Below, in pieces: positions 16,791 to 25,881 of a stretch of 64,000 nucleotides of DNA (position 1 is its first letter; each line of letters begins with the position of its first letter). Position numbers and translations under genes: made by a program. Source of the stretch: JBBPZA01 sp963797015 (GTDB lineage Bacteria > Actinomycetota > Thermoleophilia > Solirubrobacterales > Solirubrobacteraceae); NCBI GenBank assembly GCA_963797015.1, contig CAWCNV010000016.1, positions 186,001 through 250,000 of the forward strand, written 5' to 3'. A model generated the notes under the pieces. That model was not told the DNA's origin and did not search any database. It saw nothing but the letters and a program-made list of their open reading frames with translations.

Positions 16791-17891
16791 GTGCAGGCGC
16801 TCATCCTCGCGGGCGGCGAGGGCACCCGCCTCCGGCCGCTCACATCGACCGTGCCCAAGCCCGTCGTCCCGCTGGTCGACCGGCCGTTCATCGCCTTCAT
16901 GCTCGAGTGGCTGCGCGGGCACGGCGTCGACGACGTCGTCATGTCGTGCGGCTTCCTCGCCGCCGGTGTGCGCAACGTGCTCGGCGAGGGCGCCGCGTTC
17001 GGCCTCAAGCTGCGCTACGTCGAGGAGCCGCGTCCTATGGGCACCGGCGGCGCGGTCAAGTTCGCCGAGTCGCTGCTCGACGAGCGCTTCCTCGTGCTGA
17101 ACGGCGACGTGCTCACCGACCTCGACCTGACGGCGCAGGTCGCCCAGCACGAGCGAACGGGGGCGCGCGCGACGTTGGCGCTGACGCCGGTCGAGGACCC
17201 GACGGCCTACGGCCTCGTGCGCTTCGACCGCGAGCGCGCGATCACCGAGTTCGTCGAGAAGCCGGCCTATGACCAGATCGACACCAACCTCATCAACGCC
17301 GGCGCGTACGTGCTCGAGCGCGAGGTGCTCGCGGCCGTGCCCGCAGACCAGAACGTCTCGATCGAGCGCGAGGTCTTCCCGCGGCTCATCGGCGCGGGCC
17401 TGTTCGCTTTCCCGACCGAGGGCTACTGGCTCGACATCGGCACCCCCCATCGCTATCTGCGCGGCACTTTCGACATCATCGAGGGCAACCTGCGCACGCC
17501 GGTCTCCGAGCGCATGGACGACGGCTTCCTGGCCGTCGACGAGCGCGTCGAGTCGGCCGGGCGCATCATCCCGCCGGCGCTGGTCGAGGAGGGTTGCGTG
17601 ATAGCCGAGGGCGCGCACGTGGGCAGCCTCGCCGTGCTCGGGCGCAACGTGAAGGTGGGCGCCAACACGACCGTCGAGCGCGCGGTCGTCCTCTCGGGCG
17701 CCGAGATCGGCGCAGGCTGCACGCTGCGCGACTGCATCGTCGCGGCGGGCGCGCGCGTGGGCGACCGCACGCACCTCGAGCGCGAGGCCGTGCTCGGCGA
17801 AGGCGTCACCGTGGGGGCGGGCAACGTCCTCACCCACGGCGTGCGCCTGTACCCGGGCGTCTCGCTTCCAGAACGCGGGATCTCGTTCTGA
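16791..17891 (+). CDS. mannose-1-phosphate guanylyltransferase-like nucleotidyltransferase
   Basis: 366 residues from a GTG at 16791. The N-terminal nucleotidyltransferase domain has the signature LAGGEGTRLRPLT and the metal-binding LNGDVLTDLD, and the C-terminal third is a left-handed beta helix of hexapeptide repeats (GAHVGSLAVLGRNVKVG). This architecture is typical of actinobacterial GDP-mannose pyrophosphorylases (ManB/ManC type) and of some glucose-1-phosphate transferases. The downstream gene, a phosphoglucose/phosphomannose isomerase, favours the GDP-mannose route. It starts three bases after ugd ends and its last base is the first of the next ATG, so the three form an operon. Confidence 0.85.
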   Translation: MQALILAGGEGTRLRPLTSTVPKPVVPLVDRPFIAFMLEWLRGHGVDDVVMSCGFLAAGVRNVLGEGAAFGLKLRYVEEPRPMGTGGAVKFAESLLDERFLVLNGDVLTDLDLTAQVAQHERTGARATLALTPVEDPTAYGLVRFDRERAITEFVEKPAYDQIDTNLINAGAYVLEREVLAAVPADQNVSIEREVFPRLIGAGLFAFPTEGYWLDIGTPHRYLRGTFDIIEGNLRTPVSERMDDGFLAVDERVESAGRIIPPALVEEGCVIAEGAHVGSLAVLGRNVKVGANTTVERAVVLSGAEIGAGCTLRDCIVAAGARVGDRTHLEREAVLGEGVTVGAGNVLTHGVRLYPGVSLPERGISF

Positions 17892-18952
17892 TGCCGGACA
17901 CTGCGGTGCTGACCCCCGAGCGCATCGCCGAGGTCGACCGCTCGGACCTGCTCCGCGACGTGCTCGAGCTGCCCGACCAGCTCCGCGACGCGATGTGGAA
18001 GGTCGAGTCGGCCGGGCTGCGGCCCCAGGACAGCGCCGGCGGGCTCGTGGTCGCCGGCATGGGTGGCTCCGGCATCGGAGGCGCGCTCGCGCTGTCTGCG
18101 CTGGGCGTGCGCGCCACGCGCCCGATCGTGCTCGTGCGCGACTACGCGCTGCCCGCGTGGACATCGACGGAGACGACCGTCCTGTGCGCGAGCTACTCGG
18201 GTGACACCGAGGAGACGCTCGCCGCCTACGACGCGGCCGCCGCTCTGGGCGCGCGGAGGATCGTGGTGACCAGCGGTGGCGAGCTCGGCCGCCTGGCTCG
18301 CGAGGACGGCGTGCCGGTGATCCCCGTCGCGGGCGGCATGCAGCCGCGCTGCGCGGTCGCCTACATGACGGTCGCGGCGCTCGAGGTCGCGGCGGTGTGC
18401 GGCGCCGGCCCGTCGCTGCGCTCGGAGCTCGACGTGGCCGCCGCGCACGCCGAGTCGCTCGTCGCGCGGTGGGGCCCCGACGCGCTCGAGGACTCCACGG
18501 CCAAGGCGCTCGCCCACAGCCTGCACGGGACGATCCCGGTCGTCGCGGGCAGCGGTCCCACGGCGTCTGTCGCCTACCGCTGGAAGACCCAGCTCAACGA
18601 GAACGCCAAGGTCCCCGCCTTCTCGCACGTGCTGCCCGAGCTCAACCACAACGAGGTGGTGGGCTGGGAGGGCGCGCCCGAGCTCGGCCCGTTCAGCGCG
18701 GTCCTGCTCGACGACAGCGACCTTCATCCGCGCGTGCGGAGCCGGATCGAGCTCACGCGGTCGCTGATCGAGCCCTCCGCGTCGGGCACGCACGTGCTCG
18801 CGGGCGAGGGCGAGACGCGCACCGAGCGGATCATCTCGCTCGTGCTCCTCGGCGATTTCGTGTCGGTCTACCTGGCCGTGCTGCGCGGCGTGGACCCGAC
18901 CCCGGTGCCCGCGCTGGATGAGCTCAAGAGCGAGCTGGCGGGGGCGGGGTAG
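17891..18952 (+). CDS. bifunctional phosphoglucose/phosphomannose isomerase
   Basis: 353 residues from the ATG at 17891 (TGATG junction with the preceding gene). It has the paired SIS (sugar isomerase) fold with GMGGSGIGGALAL near residue 55, an SYSGDTEET phosphate-binding loop near residue 100, and the LNENAKVPAF and ELNHNEVVGWEG segments seen in archaeal and actinobacterial PGI/PMI enzymes. It interconverts glucose-6-P or mannose-6-P with fructose-6-P and supplies the guanylyltransferase pathway. Its 3' end overlaps the convergent gene by 29 bases. Confidence 0.88.
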   Translation: MPDTAVLTPERIAEVDRSDLLRDVLELPDQLRDAMWKVESAGLRPQDSAGGLVVAGMGGSGIGGALALSALGVRATRPIVLVRDYALPAWTSTETTVLCASYSGDTEETLAAYDAAAALGARRIVVTSGGELGRLAREDGVPVIPVAGGMQPRCAVAYMTVAALEVAAVCGAGPSLRSELDVAAAHAESLVARWGPDALEDSTAKALAHSLHGTIPVVAGSGPTASVAYRWKTQLNENAKVPAFSHVLPELNHNEVVGWEGAPELGPFSAVLLDDSDLHPRVRSRIELTRSLIEPSASGTHVLAGEGETRTERIISLVLLGDFVSVYLAVLRGVDPTPVPALDELKSELAGAG

Positions 18953-19913
18953 GGGCCCTGCCTCGACCTCGCTGGGGCGGGCGAGGGAGGGTTCGGGGTG
19001 AGGCCCCTGCCAGCATCCGCTCGACCTGATTGGCGACGCGGGTTGGCTCGTCGTGCAGCGCGTGGCTCGTGAAGCGGAGGACGCGCCAACCGGCGATCTC
19101 GAGCTCGTTCTGGCGCTGGCGGTCATGCTCGAACGCCTCGCGAGAGCGGAGATGGATTCCGTAGCCGTCGACCTCGATGGCGATGCGCGCGTCGGGGTAG
19201 GCGTAGTCGAGCTCGGCGACGACGGTGCCCACGGTCACGACGTGGTGCAGCTCGGGCAGGGCGACGCAATGTCGCTTGAGGACGCGGGCGAGGAGCGCCT
19301 CGACGCCGCTGTCGGCTCGTAGATCGACGAGGACCCGGGTTTCGAGAGCGCGGCGCAGGATGCCGACGCCGCGGCGGCCTCTGCCTTGGTGCCCCGCGAC
19401 GGCGGCCTTTAACTCGTCGATCGCGACTTTCCGGTCGGCGAGCCATTCCTCCATGCAGCGGGCGACGAGGGAGGAGGGGGCGACCGCACCGAGGTCGACG
19501 AGGGTGCGAGCTGGGCTGGTGACCGGCACACCGTTGCGGATGCGCACGTGTGTCGCGTCGAGGTCGGGGGCGCTGTGCACGATTGCTCCCTGGCAAGCGA
19601 CCCACCTCCGTGGCCGACTGACTTCGATGATGAGAGGGCGGTAGCCGTGCAGTTCCCAGAGACCGACCGCCGAGCGATGGGAGGCGGCGGCGCCCGGACC
19701 CAGGGCCAGAATGGCCGCGAATAGTCGCGCCTCCTGAGTCGAGGGCTGGACTGCGCTGCGGTAGACGCCGCGATGGACGCGGATCCAGGCGCCGCTGGAC
19801 ACCCGAGCCTGTACCTGCCGCGATGACATCTCCGCCGCCTTTGCTTGCGCGAGGCTCACAAGGCCGTGCTGCCTCGCCATCAGGGGGCTCACCTGATCTT
19901 GGGCTCTTGGCAA
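18924..19913 (-). CDS. AbiEi-type winged-helix plus DUF559 (Vsr/restriction-like nuclease fold) protein
   Basis: Up to 329 residues. The N-terminal 70 residues resemble the AbiEi antitoxin winged helix (MARQHGLVSLAQA ... WIRVHRGVYRSA), a middle domain follows, and the C-terminal 100 residues resemble DUF559, a Vsr-like endonuclease fold (ELDYAYPDARIAIEVDGYGIH, FEHDRQRQNELEIAGWRVLRFT). The EVDG Glu/Asp pair and the downstream R-x-L-x-F-T strand are the expected core. Such proteins are abundant in actinobacteria and their role is unknown. No AbiEii toxin gene is adjacent, so this is probably not a complete abortive-infection pair. The start is TTG 19913, GTG 19892 or ATG 19880; the last fits the domain best. 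Confidence 0.75.
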   Translation of the reverse strand: MPRAQDQVSPLMARQHGLVSLAQAKAAEMSSRQVQARVSSGAWIRVHRGVYRSAVQPSTQEARLFAAILALGPGAAASHRSAVGLWELHGYRPLIIEVSRPRRWVACQGAIVHSAPDLDATHVRIRNGVPVTSPARTLVDLGAVAPSSLVARCMEEWLADRKVAIDELKAAVAGHQGRGRRGVGILRRALETRVLVDLRADSGVEALLARVLKRHCVALPELHHVVTVGTVVAELDYAYPDARIAIEVDGYGIHLRSREAFEHDRQRQNELEIAGWRVLRFTSHALHDEPTRVANQVERMLAGASPRTLPRPPQRGRGRAPTPPPPARS

Positions 19914-19955
19914 CGAGGGGAAGGGAAGAGGGGCCGCTGAGCGTTCTGACCCGAC

Positions 19956-19978
19956 TTATGCACCTCACAGGTACATAA
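19956..19978. promoter_or_regulatory. operator-like inverted repeat upstream of the AbiEi/DUF559 gene
   Basis: Ten-base arms TTATGCACCT and AGGTACATAA match with one mismatch around a three-base spacer (CAC). The site sits 43-98 bases before the candidate starts of the minus-strand gene, in an AT-rich island. Autoregulation by the winged-helix domain of that gene is the simplest guess. Confidence 0.4.
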
Positions 19979-20171
19979 CTCGAGTCAGAAGCCACAGAGG
20001 TACCGCGCGATGCCCCTCGCGGTCGGAATTCCAAACAAACGCCACACTCCCGCCACCGACCCGCCGCAAACGACGGGACCGCCGCAACAACCCTTCCCCC
20101 TCCTAGCCCGACCGCCGTTCACGACGGTCAGCGCCCGGCACGCGGGCCCGCGCGGCCGGCAGCTCCCAACC
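19979..20171. other. intergenic stretch between the AbiEi/DUF559 gene and the merR gene
   Basis: About 190 bases between divergent genes. It holds runs of pyrimidines and a weak hairpin near 20107-20127 (GACCGCCG / CGACGGTC, one mismatch). I see no open frame that looks like protein and no RNA gene. Confidence 0.4.
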
Positions 20172-20192
20172 TTGACACGACCGTGTTAGGGT
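20172..20192 (+). promoter_or_regulatory. promoter/operator region of the merR-ahcY operon
   Basis: TTGACA at 20172-20177 partly overlaps a perfect inverted repeat ACACG-AC-CGTGT (20175-20186), and TAGGGT follows at 20187-20192, twelve bases before the ATG. The spacing between the two hexamers (nine bases) is too short for a normal promoter, so TAGGGT may act alone for a leaderless message, while the palindrome could be the binding site of the MerR protein encoded next. Confidence 0.4.
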
Positions 20193-20204
20193 TACGGGCG
20201 GGGA

Positions 20205-20599
20205 ATGGACGCGCTGACGATCAACGAGGCCGCCGAGACCACCGGCTGGTCGCCGCGCATGCTGCGCTACGTCGAGAGCGCGGGGCTCGTCGCCCCCGTT
20301 CGATCGGCAGCGGGTTACCGGCTGTTCGGTCCGGCGGAGCTGCAGCGGCTGCGCACGCTGCGGGAGCTGCTGGAGCGGTTCGAGATCGGGCTCTCCGACG
20401 TCGGCTTCGCCGCGCGGCTTCGCGACGAGGCCGAGCTGCGCGAAGCGGTCGACGCATGGTTCGAGGCCCAGGTCCACCGTCCCGAGGACGTCCCCGCCGC
20501 GGAGTGGCTGCGCTGGGAGCAGGAGAAGCACGAGGCGCTCCTGACCGCCGCCGCCGCCGAGCTGTCCGACAACCCGAAAACCCCCGCCCCGGAGGCCGC

Positions 20600-20603
<4 letters not shown>
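20205..20603 (+). CDS. MerR-family transcriptional regulator, coupled to ahcY
   Basis: 132 residues. The N-terminal winged helix is typical (LTINEAAETTGWSPRMLRYVESAGLV, ending GYRLFGPAELQRLRTL), followed by a dimerisation helix. The C-terminal region is short and has no Cys or known ligand-binding domain, so the signal is unknown. Its stop overlaps the ATG of S-adenosylhomocysteinase (ATGA at 20600-20603), making the two translationally coupled. The regulator may sense a methyl-cycle metabolite; this is inference from position. Confidence 0.88.
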
Positions 20604-22057
<1,454 letters not shown>

Positions 22058-22114
22058 GCAGGCCGGGAGGCGCGGTCGCCGCGAGCGGCGCCGCCCGCCC
22101 CGTCGCTCGCGGCG

Positions 22115-23386
22115 ATGGCCGCATCGAAACCGCCCCACACCGTCGCGGACCTGTCCCTCGCCGTCGAGGGGCAGGCCCGCATCGAGTGGGCCGACGCGCA
22201 GATGCCGGTCCTGCGCTCGCTCCGCGAGCGCTTCGCGCGGGAGCGCCCGCTCGAGGGCGTGGTCGTCGCCGCATCGCTGCACGTGACGGCGGAGACCGCG
22301 AACCTCATGCGGGCGCTGGTCGCCGGCGGCGCGCGCGCCGCGCTGTGCGCGGCCAACCCGCTGGCCACGCAGGACGACGTGGCCGCCGCGCTGGTCGAGC
22401 ACCACGCTGTCGAGGTCCACGCCGTGCGCGGAGAAGACACGGCGGCGGTGGCGCGCGCGCTGGCCGGGCTCGTGGCGCTCGAGCCGCGCATCACGCTGGA
22501 TGACGGCGCCGACCTGCTGACCATCATGCACGCGGGCCGGCCGGAGCTCGTAGCCCGCATGCTGGGAGGGACCGAGGAGACCCGCACCGGGCTGGTGCGC
22601 CTGCGCACGCTGGAGGCCGAGGGCCGGCTGGCCTGCCCCGTGCTGGCGGTGAACGAGGCGCAAACCGAGCGCGCGTTCAACGACCGCCTCGGCACCGGCC
22701 AGTCGGCGCTCGAGGGGATCGTCCGCACCACCAACCTGCTGCTCGCGGGGCGCACGGTGGTGGTGCTCGGCTACGGATGGACGGGCAAGGGGATCGCGCT
22801 GCGCGCCGACGGCGCCGGCGCCTCGGTGATCGTGTGCGAGGTCGACCCGCTGGCGGCGCTCGAGGCGCGCATGGACGGCTTCCAGGTCATGCCGGCGCTG
22901 GTGGCGGCGGAGCGCGGCGACGTGTTCGTGACCGCGACCGGCGGCCGCGACGTTCTGCGCCAGGAGCACTTCGAGCGCATGAAGGACGGCGCCGTGCTCG
23001 CCAACGCCGGCCACTTCGACGTCGAGATCGACGTCCGCGGCCTGCGCGACGCGGCAGGCGGGCGCGTGCGCGAGGTGCTGCCCCTGGTCGAGGCGTTCCA
23101 GGTCGGCAAGCGCACGCTGCATCTCCTCGCGCGAGGGCGTGTCGTCAACCTTGCCGCCGCCGCCGGCCACCCCGCCGAGGTCATGGACATGTCGTTCGCC
23201 AACCAGGCGCTCGCGGCCGAGTACCTCGTGCGCGGCGAAGGCTCGCTGGGCGCCGGCGTCCACCCCTTCCCGGAGGAGCTCGACCGCGAGACCGCGCGCC
23301 TCAAGCTGCTCTCGCTGGGGGTCGAGATCGACGAGCTCAGCAAAGCCCAGCGCGAGTACCTGCACTCGTGGGGCGGGGACGCATAG
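22115..23386 (+). CDS. divergent S-adenosylhomocysteinase paralogue with altered catalytic residues
   Basis: 423 residues, the short form seen in archaea and Thermotoga, some of which act on S-inosylhomocysteine. It keeps the fold: SLHVTAETANL, NPLATQDDVAAAL, LDDGADLL, GTEETRTG, the NAD motif GYGWTGKGIAL, GHFDVEIDV and a GHPAEVMDMSF segment. In the segment equivalent to NDSVTKSKFDN, however, it reads NEAQTERAFND, so the catalytic Lys and Asp are Glu185 and Asn189, and the neighbouring Asn is Asp190. It also lacks the C-terminal tail that completes the neighbouring subunit's NAD site. It could be a regulatory partner, an enzyme with another substrate, or inactive. It lies directly after ahcY and may be cotranscribed. 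Confidence 0.85.
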   Translation: MAASKPPHTVADLSLAVEGQARIEWADAQMPVLRSLRERFARERPLEGVVVAASLHVTAETANLMRALVAGGARAALCAANPLATQDDVAAALVEHHAVEVHAVRGEDTAAVARALAGLVALEPRITLDDGADLLTIMHAGRPELVARMLGGTEETRTGLVRLRTLEAEGRLACPVLAVNEAQTERAFNDRLGTGQSALEGIVRTTNLLLAGRTVVVLGYGWTGKGIALRADGAGASVIVCEVDPLAALEARMDGFQVMPALVAAERGDVFVTATGGRDVLRQEHFERMKDGAVLANAGHFDVEIDVRGLRDAAGGRVREVLPLVEAFQVGKRTLHLLARGRVVNLAAAAGHPAEVMDMSFANQALAAEYLVRGEGSLGAGVHPFPEELDRETARLKLLSLGVEIDELSKAQREYLHSWGGDA

Positions 23387-23395
23387 GGCGATCGC

Positions 23396-24232
23396 CTAGC
23401 GCCCCGTCGGGGGCGTGTACCGGGCGACCACGAGGCGGTAGCCGAGGTCGAGCTCGTCGAGCTCGAGCAGGGCGGCGTTGCGGGCGCGCCAGGTGCCGTC
23501 GTCGAGGTCCCGCCTCAGTCGCTCGAGGCCGGGCTCGAAGCCGGCGGGGCCGAGGCGGGCGAAGACCGAGATCCCGGCGCGGACCCTGGGCTCGAGGTAG
23601 GCCTCGGGGCGGCGCCAGTAGGCGTGCAGGAAGCCATCTCTGCAGTCGTGGGGGATCGGCACCGGGGCGATGGTCGCGTCGCGGCGCAGCGCGCGGGCGG
23701 TCTGCGCCAGCTCGTAGCCGGGCGGGATCAGGCGCGCGAAGGCGGGGAAGTAGTCGCGCACGAGCCACGAGTCGAACACGTACGCGGGGTCCCAGGTGAA
23801 GAGCACCACGGTGTGCCGGGCGACGCGGCGCAGCTCGGCGAGCCCGCGCGGCTGGTCGGACCAGTGGTGGTCTGAGAGCACGGCCATGGCGGCGTCGAAG
23901 GCGTCGTCGGCGAAGGGGAGGTCCTCGGCCGCGGCGTCGATGACGGGCGCGGCGCCGGGCGGGCGCTGGGCGCGCATCACCGCGGAGGGCTCGACCGCGA
24001 CGACCTCGCGGTCGGTCGGCTCGTAGTTGCCCGCTCCCGCGCCGACGTTCACCAGGCTCCGTGCGTCGCCGAGCGCGGCGTGGATCGCGGCGGCGATGCG
24101 CGGGTCCTGGACGCGCGTGCGCGCGTAGCCGCGGCCGACGTCCTCGTAGAACGCGGGCCCCTCGCCGGCCCAGCCCGGCTCCGGCTCGTCGCTCACGCCG
24201 GCTCGTCGCTCACGCCGGCTCGTATCGCTCAC
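23396..24232 (-). CDS. class I SAM-dependent methyltransferase
   Basis: 266-278 residues. The SAM-binding fold shows motif I degenerate but recognisable (SLVNVGAGAGNY), an acidic motif II (VVAVEPSAVM), and the motif after strand 4 (LPFADDAFDAAMAVLSDHHW), typical of methyltransferase type 11 domains. The substrate is unknown. The start is either GTG 24232, whose TGA-overlapping GTGA couples it to the CtaG gene, or GTG 24196; both fall inside a three-copy tandem repeat. It is convergent with the SAH hydrolase paralogue, ten bases apart, so SAH producer and SAH remover lie side by side. Confidence 0.8.
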   Translation of the reverse strand: MSDTSRRERRAGVSDEPEPGWAGEGPAFYEDVGRGYARTRVQDPRIAAAIHAALGDARSLVNVGAGAGNYEPTDREVVAVEPSAVMRAQRPPGAAPVIDAAAEDLPFADDAFDAAMAVLSDHHWSDQPRGLAELRRVARHTVVLFTWDPAYVFDSWLVRDYFPAFARLIPPGYELAQTARALRRDATIAPVPIPHDCRDGFLHAYWRRPEAYLEPRVRAGISVFARLGPAGFEPGLERLRRDLDDGTWRARNAALLELDELDLGYRLVVARYTPPTGR

Positions 24233-24236
24233 GCCG
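24184..24236. repeat. tandem repeat, three copies of 17, 17 and 19 bases, at a gene start
   Basis: Copies at 24184-24200, 24201-24217 and 24218-24236 (unit GCTCGTCGCTCACGCCG, the third with two extra bases). On the minus strand every copy carries a GTG that can serve as a start; those at 24232 and 24196 are in frame with the methyltransferase and the one at 24213 is not. Confidence 0.8.
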
Positions 24237-25053
24237 GCTCGACGCCCTCGCCGTAGCGCTCGGCGCGCTGCTCCTCCTCCTCGGACTCGCGGAGCATGCG
24301 CGTGAACAGCCAGGCGAGCCCGATGCCCATCACGATCGCCTGCTCGAGCGCCATCAGCGCGCCGCCGACGTTCTGATCGGTGAGCGGAGACATGCCCCAA
24401 TAGTCGGGCTTGTCTGCGTAGACGTCGTAGAGGACGGTCGGCGCGAACGTCAGCAGCACGCCGAGGAAGCCGACCCCGATCTTGGCCGACCACATGTAGG
24501 CGAGCGGGCCGATGCCGCGCAGGCGGTGGCGCGAGCGGATGGGGGAGAGGACGTGCCACCAGTACAGCGCGCCGACGATCGTGAAGGTGGTGTGCTCGGT
24601 GACGTGGACGACCGGGTGGCGGATCGTCGCGTCGTAGAGGGCCGGGATGTGCCACAGCCAGACGCCCGCGACGTAGAGGATCGCCGCGGCGGCCGGATGC
24701 CCGAGCGGCCCCAGCGCTCGCTCGACGGACTGCACCCGGCGCGTGGCGGGCCGCAGGAGCACGCGCGTGAGGCCGAGGATGCAGAGGATCGGGATCACGT
24801 CGAGCAGCAGGATGTGCTGGACCATGTGGACCACGAAGAGCTGCTCGGAGAGCCGGTCGACCGGCGAGACGAGCGCCACCAGCACGAACGCCAGCCCGGC
24901 GAGGAACAGCGCGAGGCGGCCGTATCCCGCGCCGCGCCGATCGGCCTCGCTCCCCTTCCGAACCCCCCGCCAGCGCGCGAGGTAGACCCACCCGGACAGC
25001 CCGACGGCGAGAAGTGCCCCGGGCGCGAACGTCCACGAAGCGTCGGGGCTCAT
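24229..25053 (-). CDS. CtaG-type (caa3/Cox11-independent) cytochrome c oxidase assembly membrane protein
   Basis: 274 residues from the ATG at 25053 (an ATG at 25107 is possible but runs into the divergent gene). About seven membrane helices, with conserved histidines in the second and fourth or fifth helices (VVHMVQHILLLDVIPI, VWLWHIPALYD, VTEHTTFTIVGALYWWHVL). These match the caa3-type CtaG family, which delivers copper to the oxidase CuA/CuB centres. The C-terminus is charged (ESEEEEQRAERYGEG). No oxidase genes are in the window. Confidence 0.82.
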   Translation of the reverse strand: MSPDASWTFAPGALLAVGLSGWVYLARWRGVRKGSEADRRGAGYGRLALFLAGLAFVLVALVSPVDRLSEQLFVVHMVQHILLLDVIPILCILGLTRVLLRPATRRVQSVERALGPLGHPAAAAILYVAGVWLWHIPALYDATIRHPVVHVTEHTTFTIVGALYWWHVLSPIRSRHRLRGIGPLAYMWSAKIGVGFLGVLLTFAPTVLYDVYADKPDYWGMSPLTDQNVGGALMALEQAIVMGIGLAWLFTRMLRESEEEEQRAERYGEGVEPA

Positions 25054-25168
25054 GCGCGCGATTGTCGCAGCGGCGGGGCGCCGCCGGCTGCGCATCCGCC
25101 GGTGCACCGCGCGCGATTTGTTGCTCCGCGCGCGCCATGTGTGCGCTTTCGGCCGCGACGCTCCGCTC

Positions 25169-25858
25169 GTGGACGTGTGCGAGCTGTTGGCAGAGCTGCG
25201 GGCGCTTGTCGTGCCGCCCGTGTGCGTGGCTTGCCGGGCGGCGGTCGGGGCGGGCGGCGAGGTGCTGTGCGCGACCTGTCGCCGCGGGTTGCCGTGGCTT
25301 CGCGGCGAGCTGTGCCTCCGCTGCGGACTGCCCGCACCGTGCCGGCCATGCCCGGCTCGGCGCGCGGGCTTCGAGCGCGCCTGGGCGCCGCTCGCGCACG
25401 AGGGTGTGGCGCGCAGGGTCGTCGCGGCGCTGAAGTTCGATGCCCGCTTCGCGGTGGCCGATGCGATGGCGGGTCAGCTCGTGGCCGGGGCATCGCGCGA
25501 GCTGCTCGAGGGGGTGGCGATCGTTCCGGTGCCGTCCGATCCCCGCCGACGGCGTGCGCGCGGCTACGCGCACGAGGAGGTGCTCGCGCGAGGCGTCGCG
25601 CGCCGGGCCGGGCTCGACGTCGTCGCCTGCCTGCGGCGCGGGGCGGACGGCTCGCGGCAGCTGGGCGCCGGCCGCTCCGCGCGCCTGGCCGAGGGGCGCA
25701 TCGCGATTCAGGCGACCGGCCGCGCGCCGCCCAGGGCGCTCGTGGTGGACGACGTGCATACGACCGGAGCGACGCTGGACGCCTGCGCGCGCGCCCTGCG
25801 GGCGGCTGGAGCGCGGAACGTCGCCGCGATCACCTATACGCGCGCACTGCGGCGCTGA
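25169..25858 (+). CDS. ComF-family phosphoribosyltransferase-like protein
   Basis: About 229 residues from GTG 25169; the frame is open back to an ATG at 25052, and GTG 25139 is another option. It has the N-terminal zinc-finger-like cysteines (CVACRAAVG, CATCRRGL, CLRCGLPAPCRPCP) and a C-terminal PRTase fold with the PRPP loop ALVVDDVHTTGATLDACARAL. ComF helps DNA uptake in competent bacteria; in most actinobacteria the role is unproven. It is divergent from ctaG. Confidence 0.85.
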   Translation: MDVCELLAELRALVVPPVCVACRAAVGAGGEVLCATCRRGLPWLRGELCLRCGLPAPCRPCPARRAGFERAWAPLAHEGVARRVVAALKFDARFAVADAMAGQLVAGASRELLEGVAIVPVPSDPRRRRARGYAHEEVLARGVARRAGLDVVACLRRGADGSRQLGAGRSARLAEGRIAIQATGRAPPRALVVDDVHTTGATLDACARALRAAGARNVAAITYTRALRR

Positions 25859-25869
25859 CCGCGCGCCGC

Positions 25870-25875
25870 TACGGT
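25870..25875 (+). promoter_or_regulatory. candidate -10 element (TACGGT) for the LLM oxidoreductase gene
   Basis: TACGGT ends six bases before the GTG start at 25882, with no ribosome site, as in a leaderless message. Confidence 0.35.
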
Positions 25876-25881
25876 CGCGGC

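Noticed and set aside
24061..25881. Long plus-strand open frame before the LLM oxidoreductase
   Set aside because: It overlaps ctaG, the methyltransferase and comF on other frames; only the part from GTG 25882 is protein-like.
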